Source: Pseudomonas cichorii
Lineage (GTDB): Bacteria > Pseudomonadota > Gammaproteobacteria > Pseudomonadales > Pseudomonadaceae
DNA length: 64,000 nucleotides
Reading direction: 5' to 3'
Assembly (NCBI RefSeq): GCF_015471405.1
Contig: NZ_BLVZ01000008.1
Location: forward strand, 186,001 to 250,000
In this document: piece by piece, positions 26,504 through 35,197 of the stretch
Numbering within the stretch: the first letter of the stretch is position 1
Layout: every line of letters begins with the position of its first letter
The notes under the pieces: generated by a model
What the model saw: only the letters and a program-made list of their open reading frames with translations
Databases searched by the model: none
Told to the model about the DNA's origin: nothing
Made by a program: the position numbers and the translations under genes

Positions 26504-26628
26504 CTTCTCCTGAGGAACCGCTACCGTTACGCCACAGCAGCATAGTTGTGAAACCGGATAATTTCCCGCCCGAAGCTAAAGCCAGCATGGACGCCCGCCC
26601 ATCAGATGAGTATCATGGCGCCCGCGTT

Positions 26629-26705
26629 GCACTCGTAGCTCAGCTGGATAGAGTACTGCCCTCCGAAGGCAGGGGTCGTGGGTTCGAATCCCGCCGAGTG
26701 CGCCA
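26629..26705 (+). tRNA. tRNA-Arg (anticodon CCG)
   Basis: A complete cloverleaf with encoded CCA. The acceptor stem is GCACTCG/CGAGTGC, the D arm contains AGCTCAGCTGGATAGAG, the anticodon loop is CTCCGAA giving CCG, and the T arm has GGTTCGAATCC. In P. aeruginosa PAO1 a tRNA-Arg lies at the same place next to the gabD region, as I recall. Islands often integrate at such genes, and a foreign-looking glycan cassette begins about 170 bp downstream. Confidence 0.96.
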
Positions 26706-26820
26706 TCTTCCTTCCCTTGGTTCCAAGGGTTGTCGCTTCAGCCGAAAAACTCTCTTGCACCCAACCCAAACCGCCAAGGCTGACGGCAAGTTGTCCTGCA
26801 TGTCATTTAATGACCCAGCG

Positions 26821-26850
26821 CATACCCCACCTTGAAACGGGTGGGGTATG
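26821..26850. repeat. Perfect 11-bp hairpin between tRNA-Arg and the glycan cluster
   Basis: CATACCCCACC and GGTGGGGTATG pair around an eight-base loop. No T-run follows on either strand. It lies 28 bp past the polymerase stop and could end that operon. Confidence 0.6.
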
Positions 26851-26877
26851 AAGTCACTCAAGAAAACATGACAGCCT

Positions 26878-28539
26878 TCAGGCCTGCTTGGCAGCGCTCA
26901 CCCCAGTGAAGTTTTGAGCATACCGGACAGCAGTACGACGCTTGTGGAAAATATAGAGCGCCGTGAGGATCCAGAAAGAAATCATGGTTTCCAAAAAGCT
27001 GAACACCTGATTATTCGCCGGAATGTACAAGAACATGATGGCAAATAGTGGGAGTAGCATTTTCGCAAAAAAGTCGTCATTGATGACAACCGAAAGATAA
27101 ACGTTTGCGAAATACCAGCCCAGAACAAGCATGACAATCGAGACACCGAAGAAGCTGACGTCATTTGCTATATAGCTATAAAACGAATGCCAGTAGACAT
27201 TTTCGTCCCAACGCGCGGTTATCTTGCGCTGGAATGTTTTATCCCTTACATCGATGCCCAGATGCTCAGCGAAGACTCTTTGCAGGAAGACGGAATGCCC
27301 GATTCCATATGAGCTATCGAATTTTTCCCCAAGGGAGATCGATACGCCCTGATAGCCCTGAACCAGATAGACTGTCAGCTTCTCATAAAAGTCGGTAAGT
27401 TTAGACTTCTCAGGAACAACGGCCACTGCAACCTGAGCAGGCACGTCTGCAATCTTGGCAATCTCTGGCAAGGCGGCGTTGTTGGCCTTCACAGACAACT
27501 CCGGAGCACTCGCTTTTTCTGGCAAAGCAGCACTATGACTCTTCGCTGCCGCGCCCTTGTGATCAACAGTCGCCGGCAAGGCAACAACATTGGTCTTCGC
27601 AGGAAAAACCGCAATATCAACGTTCTTTGGCAAGGCTGGAGCAGTGTCTTTTGCAGGGGCGTCTGCAACCTTGGGGGTTTTTGCCGGTTCCAGATCGCTT
27701 TTGAATACACTTCCCGTTTCGTTCAAATAACTGAACGAAACAGGTTTCTGGTCTTCAAAAAGAACCTTGTATGGCGACACGCCGGATTTGACACTATAAA
27801 ACTGCCAGAACGAGAACAGGAATATAAAGCCCAGGAAAAACAGAAAAGTCTTGCGCCTTCCAAGCTCGACAAAAAAACCAGCAGATTTATTTGAAACCAC
27901 AACGCCAAAAAGGCAAACCGACACGACAAAAAGATAGTAGAAATTTATCGCGCTCAAACTGGCAATGATACCCGTACACAACGGAATCATGACCACCGTG
28001 AAGCCCACCAGCTTGCGTGCCGTACTCAATCGGTCCCAAAAAAACACAAGGCCTGGTAGCAATATGTATTTAAAGACTCCGAAAAACAGGAGCAACCCTG
28101 TTACATATGGATTCCCCGAAAAGCCCTCTCTTGAAGCAGAGGAAGCATAAAAGCTGCGCACCTCTGCAGGCGCCAACAATCCCTTCAGTAACTCCGAGAA
28201 AAAGCCGGTAGGGAGATACGACCTGGACAGAGTCGTATTGCGGTGGAGGATGACCATTGCAATAAAAGCAAAAAGGATCACCACCCAGTAATATCTCAAG
28301 AACAGATTATCGCCATTCGATTCCACAGCCTTGAGCGGCTGCTTGGTCGAGAAGCGACAAGACAGGAGATACCCGGCTATGAAAAACGCATGGTACAGAG
28401 AAATAACAAAGAGGAATTCTTTTTTGTTCTCGACAGGCCAAAGCACCGGGCCGAAAAAAAACAGCCACAGCGTGAAAAGCAGGTAGCTTTCAACAAGTAA
28501 AAGCGGTATGTAGAATTTAGCAGTTTTCATCCAGCCCAC
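26878..28539 (-). CDS. Wzy-like glycan repeat-unit polymerase with a repeat-rich loop
   Basis: 553 residues with about ten to twelve membrane segments in two blocks (about 8-250 and 455-535). Between them is a large outside loop. Its first part (about 283-378) is low-complexity, built from degenerate units with PAK, ALPxK and VPEK. Its second part has GYQGVSISLGEKFDSSYGIG and GHSVFLQRV, resembling the catalytic periplasmic loop of O-antigen polymerases. Such enzymes join lipid-linked repeat units in the periplasm. The long repeat insert is unusual for the family. It is the last gene of the glycan cassette. Function is inferred from topology and context. Confidence 0.68.
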   Translation of the reverse strand: MGWMKTAKFYIPLLLVESYLLFTLWLFFFGPVLWPVENKKEFLFVISLYHAFFIAGYLLSCRFSTKQPLKAVESNGDNLFLRYYWVVILFAFIAMVILHRNTTLSRSYLPTGFFSELLKGLLAPAEVRSFYASSASREGFSGNPYVTGLLLFFGVFKYILLPGLVFFWDRLSTARKLVGFTVVMIPLCTGIIASLSAINFYYLFVVSVCLFGVVVSNKSAGFFVELGRRKTFLFFLGFIFLFSFWQFYSVKSGVSPYKVLFEDQKPVSFSYLNETGSVFKSDLEPAKTPKVADAPAKDTAPALPKNVDIAVFPAKTNVVALPATVDHKGAAAKSHSAALPEKASAPELSVKANNAALPEIAKIADVPAQVAVAVVPEKSKLTDFYEKLTVYLVQGYQGVSISLGEKFDSSYGIGHSVFLQRVFAEHLGIDVRDKTFQRKITARWDENVYWHSFYSYIANDVSFFGVSIVMLVLGWYFANVYLSVVINDDFFAKMLLPLFAIMFLYIPANNQVFSFLETMISFWILTALYIFHKRRTAVRYAQNFTGVSAAKQA

Positions 28540-28596
28540 CGAAGAAGGTTAAACTTTTTCCAATATCCAGAAACTCGAAGCTCACCCACTGCTCAC

Positions 28597-29613
28597 TCAT
28601 GGCTTGCCGTGCCCTGCATGAAAATCAGATGCCCTTTTACTGACCATTTCATAATGGGACTTGTAGCTCGACACATCCGGGATCGATTCAGAATAACGCT
28701 TCCAGGTGGGCACAAGCCTTGTCATCAACCGGAACAGGTAAACGTAGTAGTTCAGATTAAGCAACTTTTTCAAAATCCCGTCATCGCGTTTGTAGCAATA
28801 CAGCCGATTCTTCAAAAGAAAACGCCCGAACCAGCTTTTCTCCAGAGACAGCATATAATTAAAAATATTCAGCTTGTCCTTGTCAAAGTCCGACCCCCTG
28901 ACAAGATAGGTCGATCCAGACGTGCGCCGATAATAAACATACACTTTACTTGACTGATGAAAGCTGACATCACCATAAAGCTCGGCAGTTTTCACCAGCA
29001 TCGGAAAGTCTTCAGTGACGCTATAGCTATTAATGAACGTTGAAAGCTCATCATTCAGGAAAAACTTTTTATTGCAGAAAAGATTCGGCGTATTGATGCT
29101 GCTGATGTTTTTCAATCGCGCCATGAACGGCTTGTCTTTATAGATGACATCAGAAGCCAGGATATGCAAAATAGTCGAGGGCGACTTGATGATTTCACCA
29201 TCGATCAACAGCAAGGGCAGACCAGAAAAATAGTCATTCGCGCCTAACTGCTCGGCCTCTTCAAAAATATTCACGCACGAATAGACATCATCACCGGCGG
29301 TGATTTTAAATAACTCACCCTCAACATGAGTCCAGATGCGGGTATAGTTGAAGCAGGTGCCATTGTTTACAGTGTGGTCCAGAATCTTGACATCATGAAA
29401 CAAGCCGCCATGAACAGACAGCCAGCGGTTTACCAGCTCAATGGTATTGTCCCGGGAACAGTCATCCGCGATCACCAGGCAAAAATCGTAGTCGGCACCG
29501 AAGCTTTCTATCAAGAATCTTATGCTTTCGAGGTGCTCGATAATATAAAGCTCGTGATTATAGGTCAAAACACCAAACGTAAATTTTTTCTTAACCACGA
29601 GAAACACCTTCAC
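28597..29613 (-). CDS. Family 2-type glycosyltransferase
   Basis: 338 residues from a GTG at 29613, overlapping the preceding gene by 23 bp. Other in-frame GTG codons at 29607 and 29598 are possible. The GT-A fold opens with FTFGVLTYNHELYIIEHLES and the nucleotide-binding aspartates are in IADDCSRDNT. The acceptor/metal motif is in KITAGDDVY. The later part is rich in aromatic and basic residues and may touch the membrane. It should add one sugar to a lipid-linked glycan on the cytoplasmic face. Donor and acceptor are unknown. Base composition is AT-rich relative to flanking housekeeping genes. Confidence 0.8.
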   Translation of the reverse strand: MKVFLVVKKKFTFGVLTYNHELYIIEHLESIRFLIESFGADYDFCLVIADDCSRDNTIELVNRWLSVHGGLFHDVKILDHTVNNGTCFNYTRIWTHVEGELFKITAGDDVYSCVNIFEEAEQLGANDYFSGLPLLLIDGEIIKSPSTILHILASDVIYKDKPFMARLKNISSINTPNLFCNKKFFLNDELSTFINSYSVTEDFPMLVKTAELYGDVSFHQSSKVYVYYRRTSGSTYLVRGSDFDKDKLNIFNYMLSLEKSWFGRFLLKNRLYCYKRDDGILKKLLNLNYYVYLFRLMTRLVPTWKRYSESIPDVSSYKSHYEMVSKRASDFHAGHGKP

Positions 29614-30469
29614 TCAATTTCTTTGCCAAGACTCTGTACAAGAAGATAAAAGCCTTAAAACCAACCATCTTGAAGCCGAGTACAAAAAAATCGACTTTCC
29701 ATTTCAAGCTGTACTTTCCATCAGACAAAGACTCACTGGCCACACCTCTTTTATTGATGTCGATCGGCAAGTCATACTTCTTCAGTACCGGTGTAATAAC
29801 GCTAGGCACCCACTTCCCTCGGCGGATGGCGCCGCCAAGCGTGTAGTTGTAGACAAACGTATCTTCCTTGCCTGTCTGGGCACAGTAAAAGATGTCGCCG
29901 CCGCCATAAGTTCGCGCACTACCGAAAAATTCCCATGCCCAGGGCGAATCAACTTCACCGGTGAACTCGACCAGCTTACGGGTTCTCCAGAGGGCGGGCG
30001 CAGAGTTCAAGCGGTAGTCATCTCGCGCCCCGACCACTTCAAAGCCGTCAAGGTCGCCCTCAACCCTGTTGACGCCAGGAATGTTGCTGAAATAAAAAAC
30101 AGCGATTTCGGAGCGTTCTTTCATCGCCCGGACACAGTCAGCTATTTTCAACTGATTGACGGGTGATTCCAGAATGAAATCATCAAACAGGGTGATAACG
30201 AATTCCGTTTCAACCAAGGCCAGGGCCTTGCGTAACCGCCAGCCCCAAGGTCGCTTGGCTTCATCAGCCGACAGCTTCAATGTACGAACCTGAAACCCGT
30301 CAAACTCGAAACTTTTACGCTCCGTATTCAATATGACCCGACAGTCACAGTCAGGCCACATCTCCTTGAGTGAATAGAAAAAAGGGAGCCACACATCTTC
30401 ATAACTGTCGCAGGAGTTAACAATGATTGTGCAATCCTTCCCACTCACCCTACCAACGTTATCACTCAT
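29591..30469 (-). CDS. Probable glycosyltransferase of the glycan cluster
   Basis: 292 residues from the ATG at 30469, preferred because GGAG lies six bases upstream; the open frame extends to 30562. It starts with CTIIVNSCDSYEDVWLPFF, a pattern seen in poorly described surface-glycan transferases. A putative DxD-like motif is in ITLFDDFIL (about residues 108-116). Later segments WAWEFFGSARTYGGGD and the basic tail suggest a membrane-associated cytoplasmic enzyme. It overlaps the next transferase gene, so the two are translated together. The exact family could not be named with certainty. Confidence 0.65.
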   Translation of the reverse strand: MSDNVGRVSGKDCTIIVNSCDSYEDVWLPFFYSLKEMWPDCDCRVILNTERKSFEFDGFQVRTLKLSADEAKRPWGWRLRKALALVETEFVITLFDDFILESPVNQLKIADCVRAMKERSEIAVFYFSNIPGVNRVEGDLDGFEVVGARDDYRLNSAPALWRTRKLVEFTGEVDSPWAWEFFGSARTYGGGDIFYCAQTGKEDTFVYNYTLGGAIRRGKWVPSVITPVLKKYDLPIDINKRGVASESLSDGKYSLKWKVDFFVLGFKMVGFKAFIFLYRVLAKKLSEGVSRG

Positions 30470-30735
30470 GACCCACTCCAACGTAAACCGCCGGGGAGAG
30501 CCTGAAATATCCATGCATTTCTGACTGCTGCCCCTGATTCTCAAAGCAGCAAATCTATCCATGTGGATAGTTTCCGCTCAATTCTGTTTTTCAGCTATGA
30601 GGCGCATCTTGCAGCGGACGCACCTGCGCCCTGCTCCAGAGCAGGGCGCATGAATGTTTCTGGCATCGACGGTATGCATAGCGAGGTCCTGGGCCAAGAA
30701 AGCCCAGGATCTCCAAAGACCTGTTCATTTAAAAA
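30470..30735. other. 266-bp gap with two perfect hairpins inside the glycan cluster
   Basis: TGCGCCCTGC/GCAGGGCGCA (30625-30650) and TCCTGGGC/GCCCAGGA (30687-30709) lie between the ABC transporter gene and the glycosyltransferases. Neither has a T-run on the minus strand. They may attenuate or process the operon message. A separate promoter for the downstream three genes is possible. Confidence 0.5.
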
Positions 30736-32496
30736 CTAACGAACAGCACAACACACGGACTCATAAGAGCCATACCTTACCACCGTTCCACCTTCAACCT
30801 CGATAACAGTATCACAGGTCTCCAGAGTGTTAAGCCGGTGTGCAATGACGATCAGCGTGGTGCCATCACCCAGATCATCGACGGCGCGCATGACTTCCTG
30901 TTCGGTTTTACTATCCAGCGCACTGGTCGCCTCATCCAGAATGATAACGCTTGCCTCTTTATAGAAAGCACGGGCTATCGCGATGCGTTGGCGCTGTCCG
31001 CCGGAAAGAAAAACACCTCGCTCTCCTACCGGCGTGTCATAGCCGGCAGACCACGATTCGATGACATCGGAAATTTGCGCCTTGGCTGCGGCTCGCCGCA
31101 CACGATCGAAATCGATGTTTTCGTAAGACACCCCAAAAGCGATGTTTTCAGCCACTGAGGCGTCGGACAGGAATATCTGCTGCGGCACATGGGCAATGTT
31201 TCTTTGCCAGTTGCGGCTGTTGCCCGTATTCACTTCAACACCATCAACCGAAAATGCGCCTTCCGTTGGAGTCAGCAAGCCCATCAACGTGTCGATCAGC
31301 GTACTTTTTCCGCTCCCCGTGGCTCCCATCAGGCCAACTCGCGAACCCTTGGGAATGCTCAGGCTTATATCTTTCAACACCCATGGAGCATCCTTGCCGT
31401 AGCGATACGACACATGATCCAGCGACAGGCAGTCATTAAAATCCAGAGGGGTCGGCGTCGACTCGACTTCGACCTCGTCGCGCTTCTCTGGCAGAAGGTC
31501 CAGGACATCTCGTAACGAGTCTTGCGCGCCACTGATACAGGCCCAGGCCGCATAGGATTGCTGCAACACCGGAAGCAGGCGTTGTGCCGCAAGCGCCAAC
31601 GCGCCCAGCATCGGGATCGATGCAAGCAGCCCACCGGGTTGCTGCGCAAGCCAGTACGCAAAAACCGCAATCATCAACATACCGAACGATTCGATAGCGA
31701 AGCGTGGCGAGTTGGCGATGATCTGGATATTGGCTCTGGCACGACGCAACGTGTAATCGGTGCGATCAAAGTCCTTGCGATAGGTCTGCTGAGACGAGTC
31801 AATAATAACGTCTCGAATACCTTCAAGACTTTCACTCATCAACTTCAGTTCTTTATCGGAAGTGACACTCACCACCAGGCTGTCTTTTTTCAGTTGCTTT
31901 CTTGTCACCAGCACAACCGCCAGGTAGACGCCACCAAAACTCGCAAAGGCGAGAAAGGCAACGATGGGCTGGATGACCAGCACAATGACAAGAATTGCCA
32001 ACATCATGAAAGCCGAGCTGACAATGGTCAGCGACGGAAATAGAAACTCCCGCACCACCGTGTCGACCTTGTTGAAAATAGCCGTTATGACTTCGCTGCT
32101 ATTCCTGGAGATGTGCTTGCTGTAAGGCTGATGAATGACTGTCTTGTATATATCGCTTGCCAGATCACTCCCCACTGCCGAACTCAATCTGTTCTGCGCC
32201 CACATCAAGACAAAACGACTGACACCGGAAAATATGGCGGCCACTGCAAAAATGACGGTCAACGGCAACAAGAGCCCGTTGGCAGAGTCAATATTCATCG
32301 CAGCAAAAACATCACCAACGAGCGGCTGACTCAGAAGTTTCTCGGGGTTGATCAAAACCGCCAGGAACGGAACGATTGCCCCGATACTGACGATTTCTGC
32401 AAGCGATGCGACCACCATGAGCCCGAGGATCACAAAGAACTGCAGCTTTCTTTTGAGTGTAAAACACTTCCAAAGACGGCCTAACAACTGAATCAT
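30736..32496 (-). CDS. MsbA/PglK-like ABC transporter (probable glycolipid flippase)
   Basis: 586 residues: a membrane domain of six segments (about 20-315), then an ATPase with Walker A GATGSGKST, signature [15 protein letters not shown], Walker B VIILDEATSALD and the H-loop in IVIAHRLNTLE. A fused half-transporter of this kind works as a homodimer. PglK in Campylobacter flips a lipid-linked oligosaccharide. No Wzx-type flippase is present in the cassette, so this protein is the best candidate to move the repeat unit to the periplasm for the Wzy-like polymerase. It starts four bp after the transaminase stop. Confidence 0.85.
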   Translation of the reverse strand: MIQLLGRLWKCFTLKRKLQFFVILGLMVVASLAEIVSIGAIVPFLAVLINPEKLLSQPLVGDVFAAMNIDSANGLLLPLTVIFAVAAIFSGVSRFVLMWAQNRLSSAVGSDLASDIYKTVIHQPYSKHISRNSSEVITAIFNKVDTVVREFLFPSLTIVSSAFMMLAILVIVLVIQPIVAFLAFASFGGVYLAVVLVTRKQLKKDSLVVSVTSDKELKLMSESLEGIRDVIIDSSQQTYRKDFDRTDYTLRRARANIQIIANSPRFAIESFGMLMIAVFAYWLAQQPGGLLASIPMLGALALAAQRLLPVLQQSYAAWACISGAQDSLRDVLDLLPEKRDEVEVESTPTPLDFNDCLSLDHVSYRYGKDAPWVLKDISLSIPKGSRVGLMGATGSGKSTLIDTLMGLLTPTEGAFSVDGVEVNTGNSRNWQRNIAHVPQQIFLSDASVAENIAFGVSYENIDFDRVRRAAAKAQISDVIESWSAGYDTPVGERGVFLSGGQRQRIAIARAFYKEASVIILDEATSALDSKTEQEVMRAVDDLGDGTTLIVIAHRLNTLETCDTVIEVEGGTVVRYGSYESVCCAVR

Positions 32497-32500
32497 TGAG

Positions 32501-33625
32501 TCACTCTTCGCCAGAAAAATTATTAACAGCTGCGATGACCGCCTCGACTTCAGACGAGGTCATTTCAGGACTCATGGGTAAACTCAGAACCTGCTGATGG
32601 ATCGTCTCGGTCAACGGGTAGCTTTTCCCGTTCAGCTCTTTATATGCCTGCTGCTGATGAACCGGAATAGGGTAGTGGATGATGGTTTGAATGCCCTGAT
32701 CAGCCAGATGCTGCTGCAATGCATCACGCTGCTGGCATCGAACAACGAACAGATGCCAGACATGGCTCTGCAGCGACAGAGGGCAAACGCCAGCAGAAAG
32801 CGGCAGCTCTAAGGCGGGGTTGCTGATGCCCTCCATGTACATTTTGGCGATTTCCCTGCGGCGCGCAGTCTGGTCATCCAGATACTTGAGCTTGACGCTA
32901 AGCATGGCGGCCTGAATCTCATCCAGGCGGCTGTTCACGCCCTGATAAAGGTTCTTGTATTTTTCATGGGAACCATAGTTGCGCAGTGCGCGCAGAACTT
33001 TCGCCAACTCGTCATCGTCGGTAGTTACCGCGCCGGCATCGCCCAGAGCACCAAGGTTTTTCCCTGGATAGAAGCTGAAGCCCGAGGCATTTCCCCAACT
33101 GCCTGCCCTTCGGCCATTGAAGCTCGCACCATGAGCCTGGGCAGAGTCTTCAAGAACCAGCAGTCCCTTTTCCTCAGCCAGCGCCATCAACGCCGTCATG
33201 TCGGATAATTGCCCATACAAGTGGACAGGCATGATGACGCGGGTTCTGGAGGTCACCGCAGCCCGGGCCTTGGCAGGGCACAAGTTATAGGTGGCGGCAT
33301 CAGGCTCGACCAGCACCGGCACCAACCGATTTTCGGTGATAGCCAGAACACTGGCGATGTAGGTGTTGGCAGGCACGATGACTTCATCGCCATCCTTGAG
33401 TTTCCCCAACTCTTTCCAGGCACGCAGCGTCAGGTTCAGCGCATCAAGACCATTCGCAACGCCGATGCAGTGCCGACTGCCGCTATAGGCTGCAAAACTT
33501 TCTTCAAAGTTTGAAAGTTCATTACCGCCGATGTACCAGCCCGAATCGATGACGCGGGTGCATGACGCTATCAACTCGTCGCGCATCGTCGAGTTGATTT
33601 TCTTTAAATCCAGAAAACTGATCAT
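32501..33625 (-). CDS. dTDP-3-keto-6-deoxyhexose aminotransferase (FdtB/QdtB type)
   Basis: 374 residues of the DegT/DnrJ/EryC1/StrS sugar aminotransferase family. The PLP lysine is K189 in [16 protein letters not shown]. The cofactor aspartate is in [12 protein letters not shown] (about 157-168), and FLDLKKIN begins the protein as in FdtB. It should place an amino group at C3 of dTDP-3-keto-6-deoxyhexose made by the adjacent ketoisomerase. Its start overlaps the acetyltransferase gene by four bp. The fucose or quinovose configuration cannot be told from this enzyme. Confidence 0.86.
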   Translation of the reverse strand: MISFLDLKKINSTMRDELIASCTRVIDSGWYIGGNELSNFEESFAAYSGSRHCIGVANGLDALNLTLRAWKELGKLKDGDEVIVPANTYIASVLAITENRLVPVLVEPDAATYNLCPAKARAAVTSRTRVIMPVHLYGQLSDMTALMALAEEKGLLVLEDSAQAHGASFNGRRAGSWGNASGFSFYPGKNLGALGDAGAVTTDDDELAKVLRALRNYGSHEKYKNLYQGVNSRLDEIQAAMLSVKLKYLDDQTARRREIAKMYMEGISNPALELPLSAGVCPLSLQSHVWHLFVVRCQQRDALQQHLADQGIQTIIHYPIPVHQQQAYKELNGKSYPLTETIHQQVLSLPMSPEMTSSEVEAVIAAVNNFSGEE

Positions 33626-34086
33626 TTGTCCAGGTACCTGATAATTCTTGCCGGGTTGCCAACTACAACAGCGCTGTCGGGCACGTCTTTAGTGACCACA
33701 GAACCTGCCCCTACCATTGCATTGCTACCGATGGTGATCCCCGGCAGTAATGTTGCATTGGCACCAATACTTGCTCCGGCCTTGACCGTTATCCCCTGAA
33801 AAGCATCAGGGTATACTTTTGACCTGGGCATCGGATCGTTGGTAAAAGTTGCATTTGGGCCAATGAACACGTTGTCTTCTATCCGCGTGCCGCTCCACAG
33901 GAAAACACCCGACTTGACGGTAACATTGTCCCCTACGATGACATCGCCTTCGATCAGCGTATGGGCACAGATATTACAGTTACGACCGATAACCGCTCCC
34001 TGCAGAACAACGGAGTATTGCCAGATACGTGTCGAACTACCAATGTCTGAACTTTTAACATCGGCCAGAGCGTGAATCTCAGACAT
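33622..34086 (-). CDS. dTDP-3-amino-sugar N-acetyltransferase (FdtC/QdtC type)
   Basis: 154 residues of left-handed beta-helix hexapeptide repeats ([40 protein letters not shown]). The family uses acetyl-CoA to acetylate the amino group of the 3-amino-3,6-dideoxyhexose, giving Fuc3NAc or Qui3NAc. Trimeric by family. Overlaps both neighbours by a few bases, eight with the ketoisomerase and four with the transaminase, so all three are translated as a unit. Confidence 0.86.
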   Translation of the reverse strand: MSEIHALADVKSSDIGSSTRIWQYSVVLQGAVIGRNCNICAHTLIEGDVIVGDNVTVKSGVFLWSGTRIEDNVFIGPNATFTNDPMPRSKVYPDAFQGITVKAGASIGANATLLPGITIGSNAMVGAGSVVTKDVPDSAVVVGNPARIIRYLDK

Positions 34087-34489
34087 TATTTATCTCCGCG
34101 AGAAAGCGATCATAATTCCTGATGTAATCCGACTCGTCATAATGTTCGCTGGCCAGTACGAGCAATATGCAGTCATCACTAAAGTCATGCATTTCGCGCC
34201 AGACCATACTTTCGATCAAGAGCCCTCTGGTAGAACTGTCCATCCAGGTTTCTTCACGAACTTCGCCATTATCCAGCACCATGCGGCACTTTCCGGCCAC
34301 ACAGATGGCAACCTGCTTCAAGTTACGGTGAGCATGATAACCGCGACTGACACCCTCGCCGGTTCGATAAATGTAATAAACGCGCTTAATATCAAAAGGT
34401 ATTGCTTTTTCCATACCGATTTCAAGAGCGACCAACCCTCCTCGTTCATCGCCCAGACTGGGAAAGTCAATCCATTTCATCATGCTCAC
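34079..34489 (-). CDS. dTDP-6-deoxy-hex-4-ulose 3,4-ketoisomerase (FdtA/QdtA type)
   Basis: 136 residues, a single cupin. The catalytic histidine pair HAH (52-54 in [11 protein letters not shown]) is intact, with ERGGLVALE near the N-terminus as in FdtA. It turns dTDP-4-keto-6-deoxyglucose into the 3-keto isomer. FdtA and QdtA differ in stereochemistry and I cannot separate them by eye. The substrate needs RmlA and RmlB, which are not in the window and must come from elsewhere. First gene of the glycan operon. Confidence 0.86.
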   Translation of the reverse strand: MSMMKWIDFPSLGDERGGLVALEIGMEKAIPFDIKRVYYIYRTGEGVSRGYHAHRNLKQVAICVAGKCRMVLDNGEVREETWMDSSTRGLLIESMVWREMHDFSDDCILLVLASEHYDESDYIRNYDRFLAEINNV

Positions 34490-34903
34490 TTAACATGCTC
34501 CGCTATATTTTCTGGTTGGCGCCGTATAAAAATTCATCGAGATCGGCCATCGATACGAAACCGTATGGCTCAGCTGTCACCATGCGTTCTGTACCAGAGG
34601 TGCATAATGCTTTTTTGCCATCCCTGCCCCTGCATACAACACGTCTCGGAGATTGTACACCGAGGCTGCGCGGGTACGCCCGAAACTAAAACACCGATAA
34701 TACGCAGAGCAGGCCGCCAGTTATACCTTTGTTAGCCATGATTGATAAAAACGACCGTATGTCCGAAGCTATAGCGCAGACATGTTTTGCATCATGGCCC
34801 TGAAATACGGAGCCCGGAGTGCATGAAGGACCACGCTGGCTCAAGGATTTCTGGAACGCTCATGGCATTCCTGTCCACCCCGACCATGGATGGCTAAAAC
34901 GCA
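34490..34903. other. 414-bp spacer upstream of the glycan operon
   Basis: It holds the divergent start region of the ketoisomerase operon and a small membrane-protein gene. A short open frame (GTG at 34819 to TGA at 34947, 42 codons) overlaps the next gene and has no recognisable relatives. I found no copy of the tRNA-Arg 3' end and no JUMPStart element. Confidence 0.45.
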
Positions 34904-35185
34904 ATGAAGGTGAAAAAGCGATCAGCCAGATCGCAACGCATACGTGAGCAGCAGCGGGTCAACCTGCAACGTTATTGGCTGAATTTCTATCGCGCCCGCT
35001 ATTGGGCCAAGGTCATGGGCGCCGTTTCAATGATGGTGCTGATGGCGGGGGTGTCGCTGTTCACAAAAAGCATGATGCCCATCTATCTGATGACCCCCAT
35101 TGTGGTGGTCGGTCTGCTGATGCTCACCTGGTTCTGGCGCAAACGAATCGGGCTGGTTGCCGATGAACAGAACCAGCCCGAATGA
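34904..35185 (+). CDS. Small two-pass membrane protein, unknown function
   Basis: 93 residues. A strongly basic N-terminus (KVKKRSARSQRIREQQR) leads into two hydrophobic segments (about 39-55 and 60-80) and a short acidic tail. The ribosome site is weak. I do not recognise the family. It converges on the chemoreceptor gene with only 12 bp between stops. Confidence 0.6.
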   Translation: MKVKKRSARSQRIREQQRVNLQRYWLNFYRARYWAKVMGAVSMMVLMAGVSLFTKSMMPIYLMTPIVVVGLLMLTWFWRKRIGLVADEQNQPE

Positions 35186-35197
35186 AGCCAGGTCACC

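Noticed and set aside
26629..34903. Integrated phage or ICE at tRNA-Arg
   Set aside because: No integrase, transposase, conjugation or phage gene and no repeat of the tRNA 3' end was found across the cassette.
34819..34947. A 42-codon GTG-started frame before the small membrane protein gene
   Set aside because: Overlaps the next gene, has a weak start and no known relatives; insufficient support to list as a gene.
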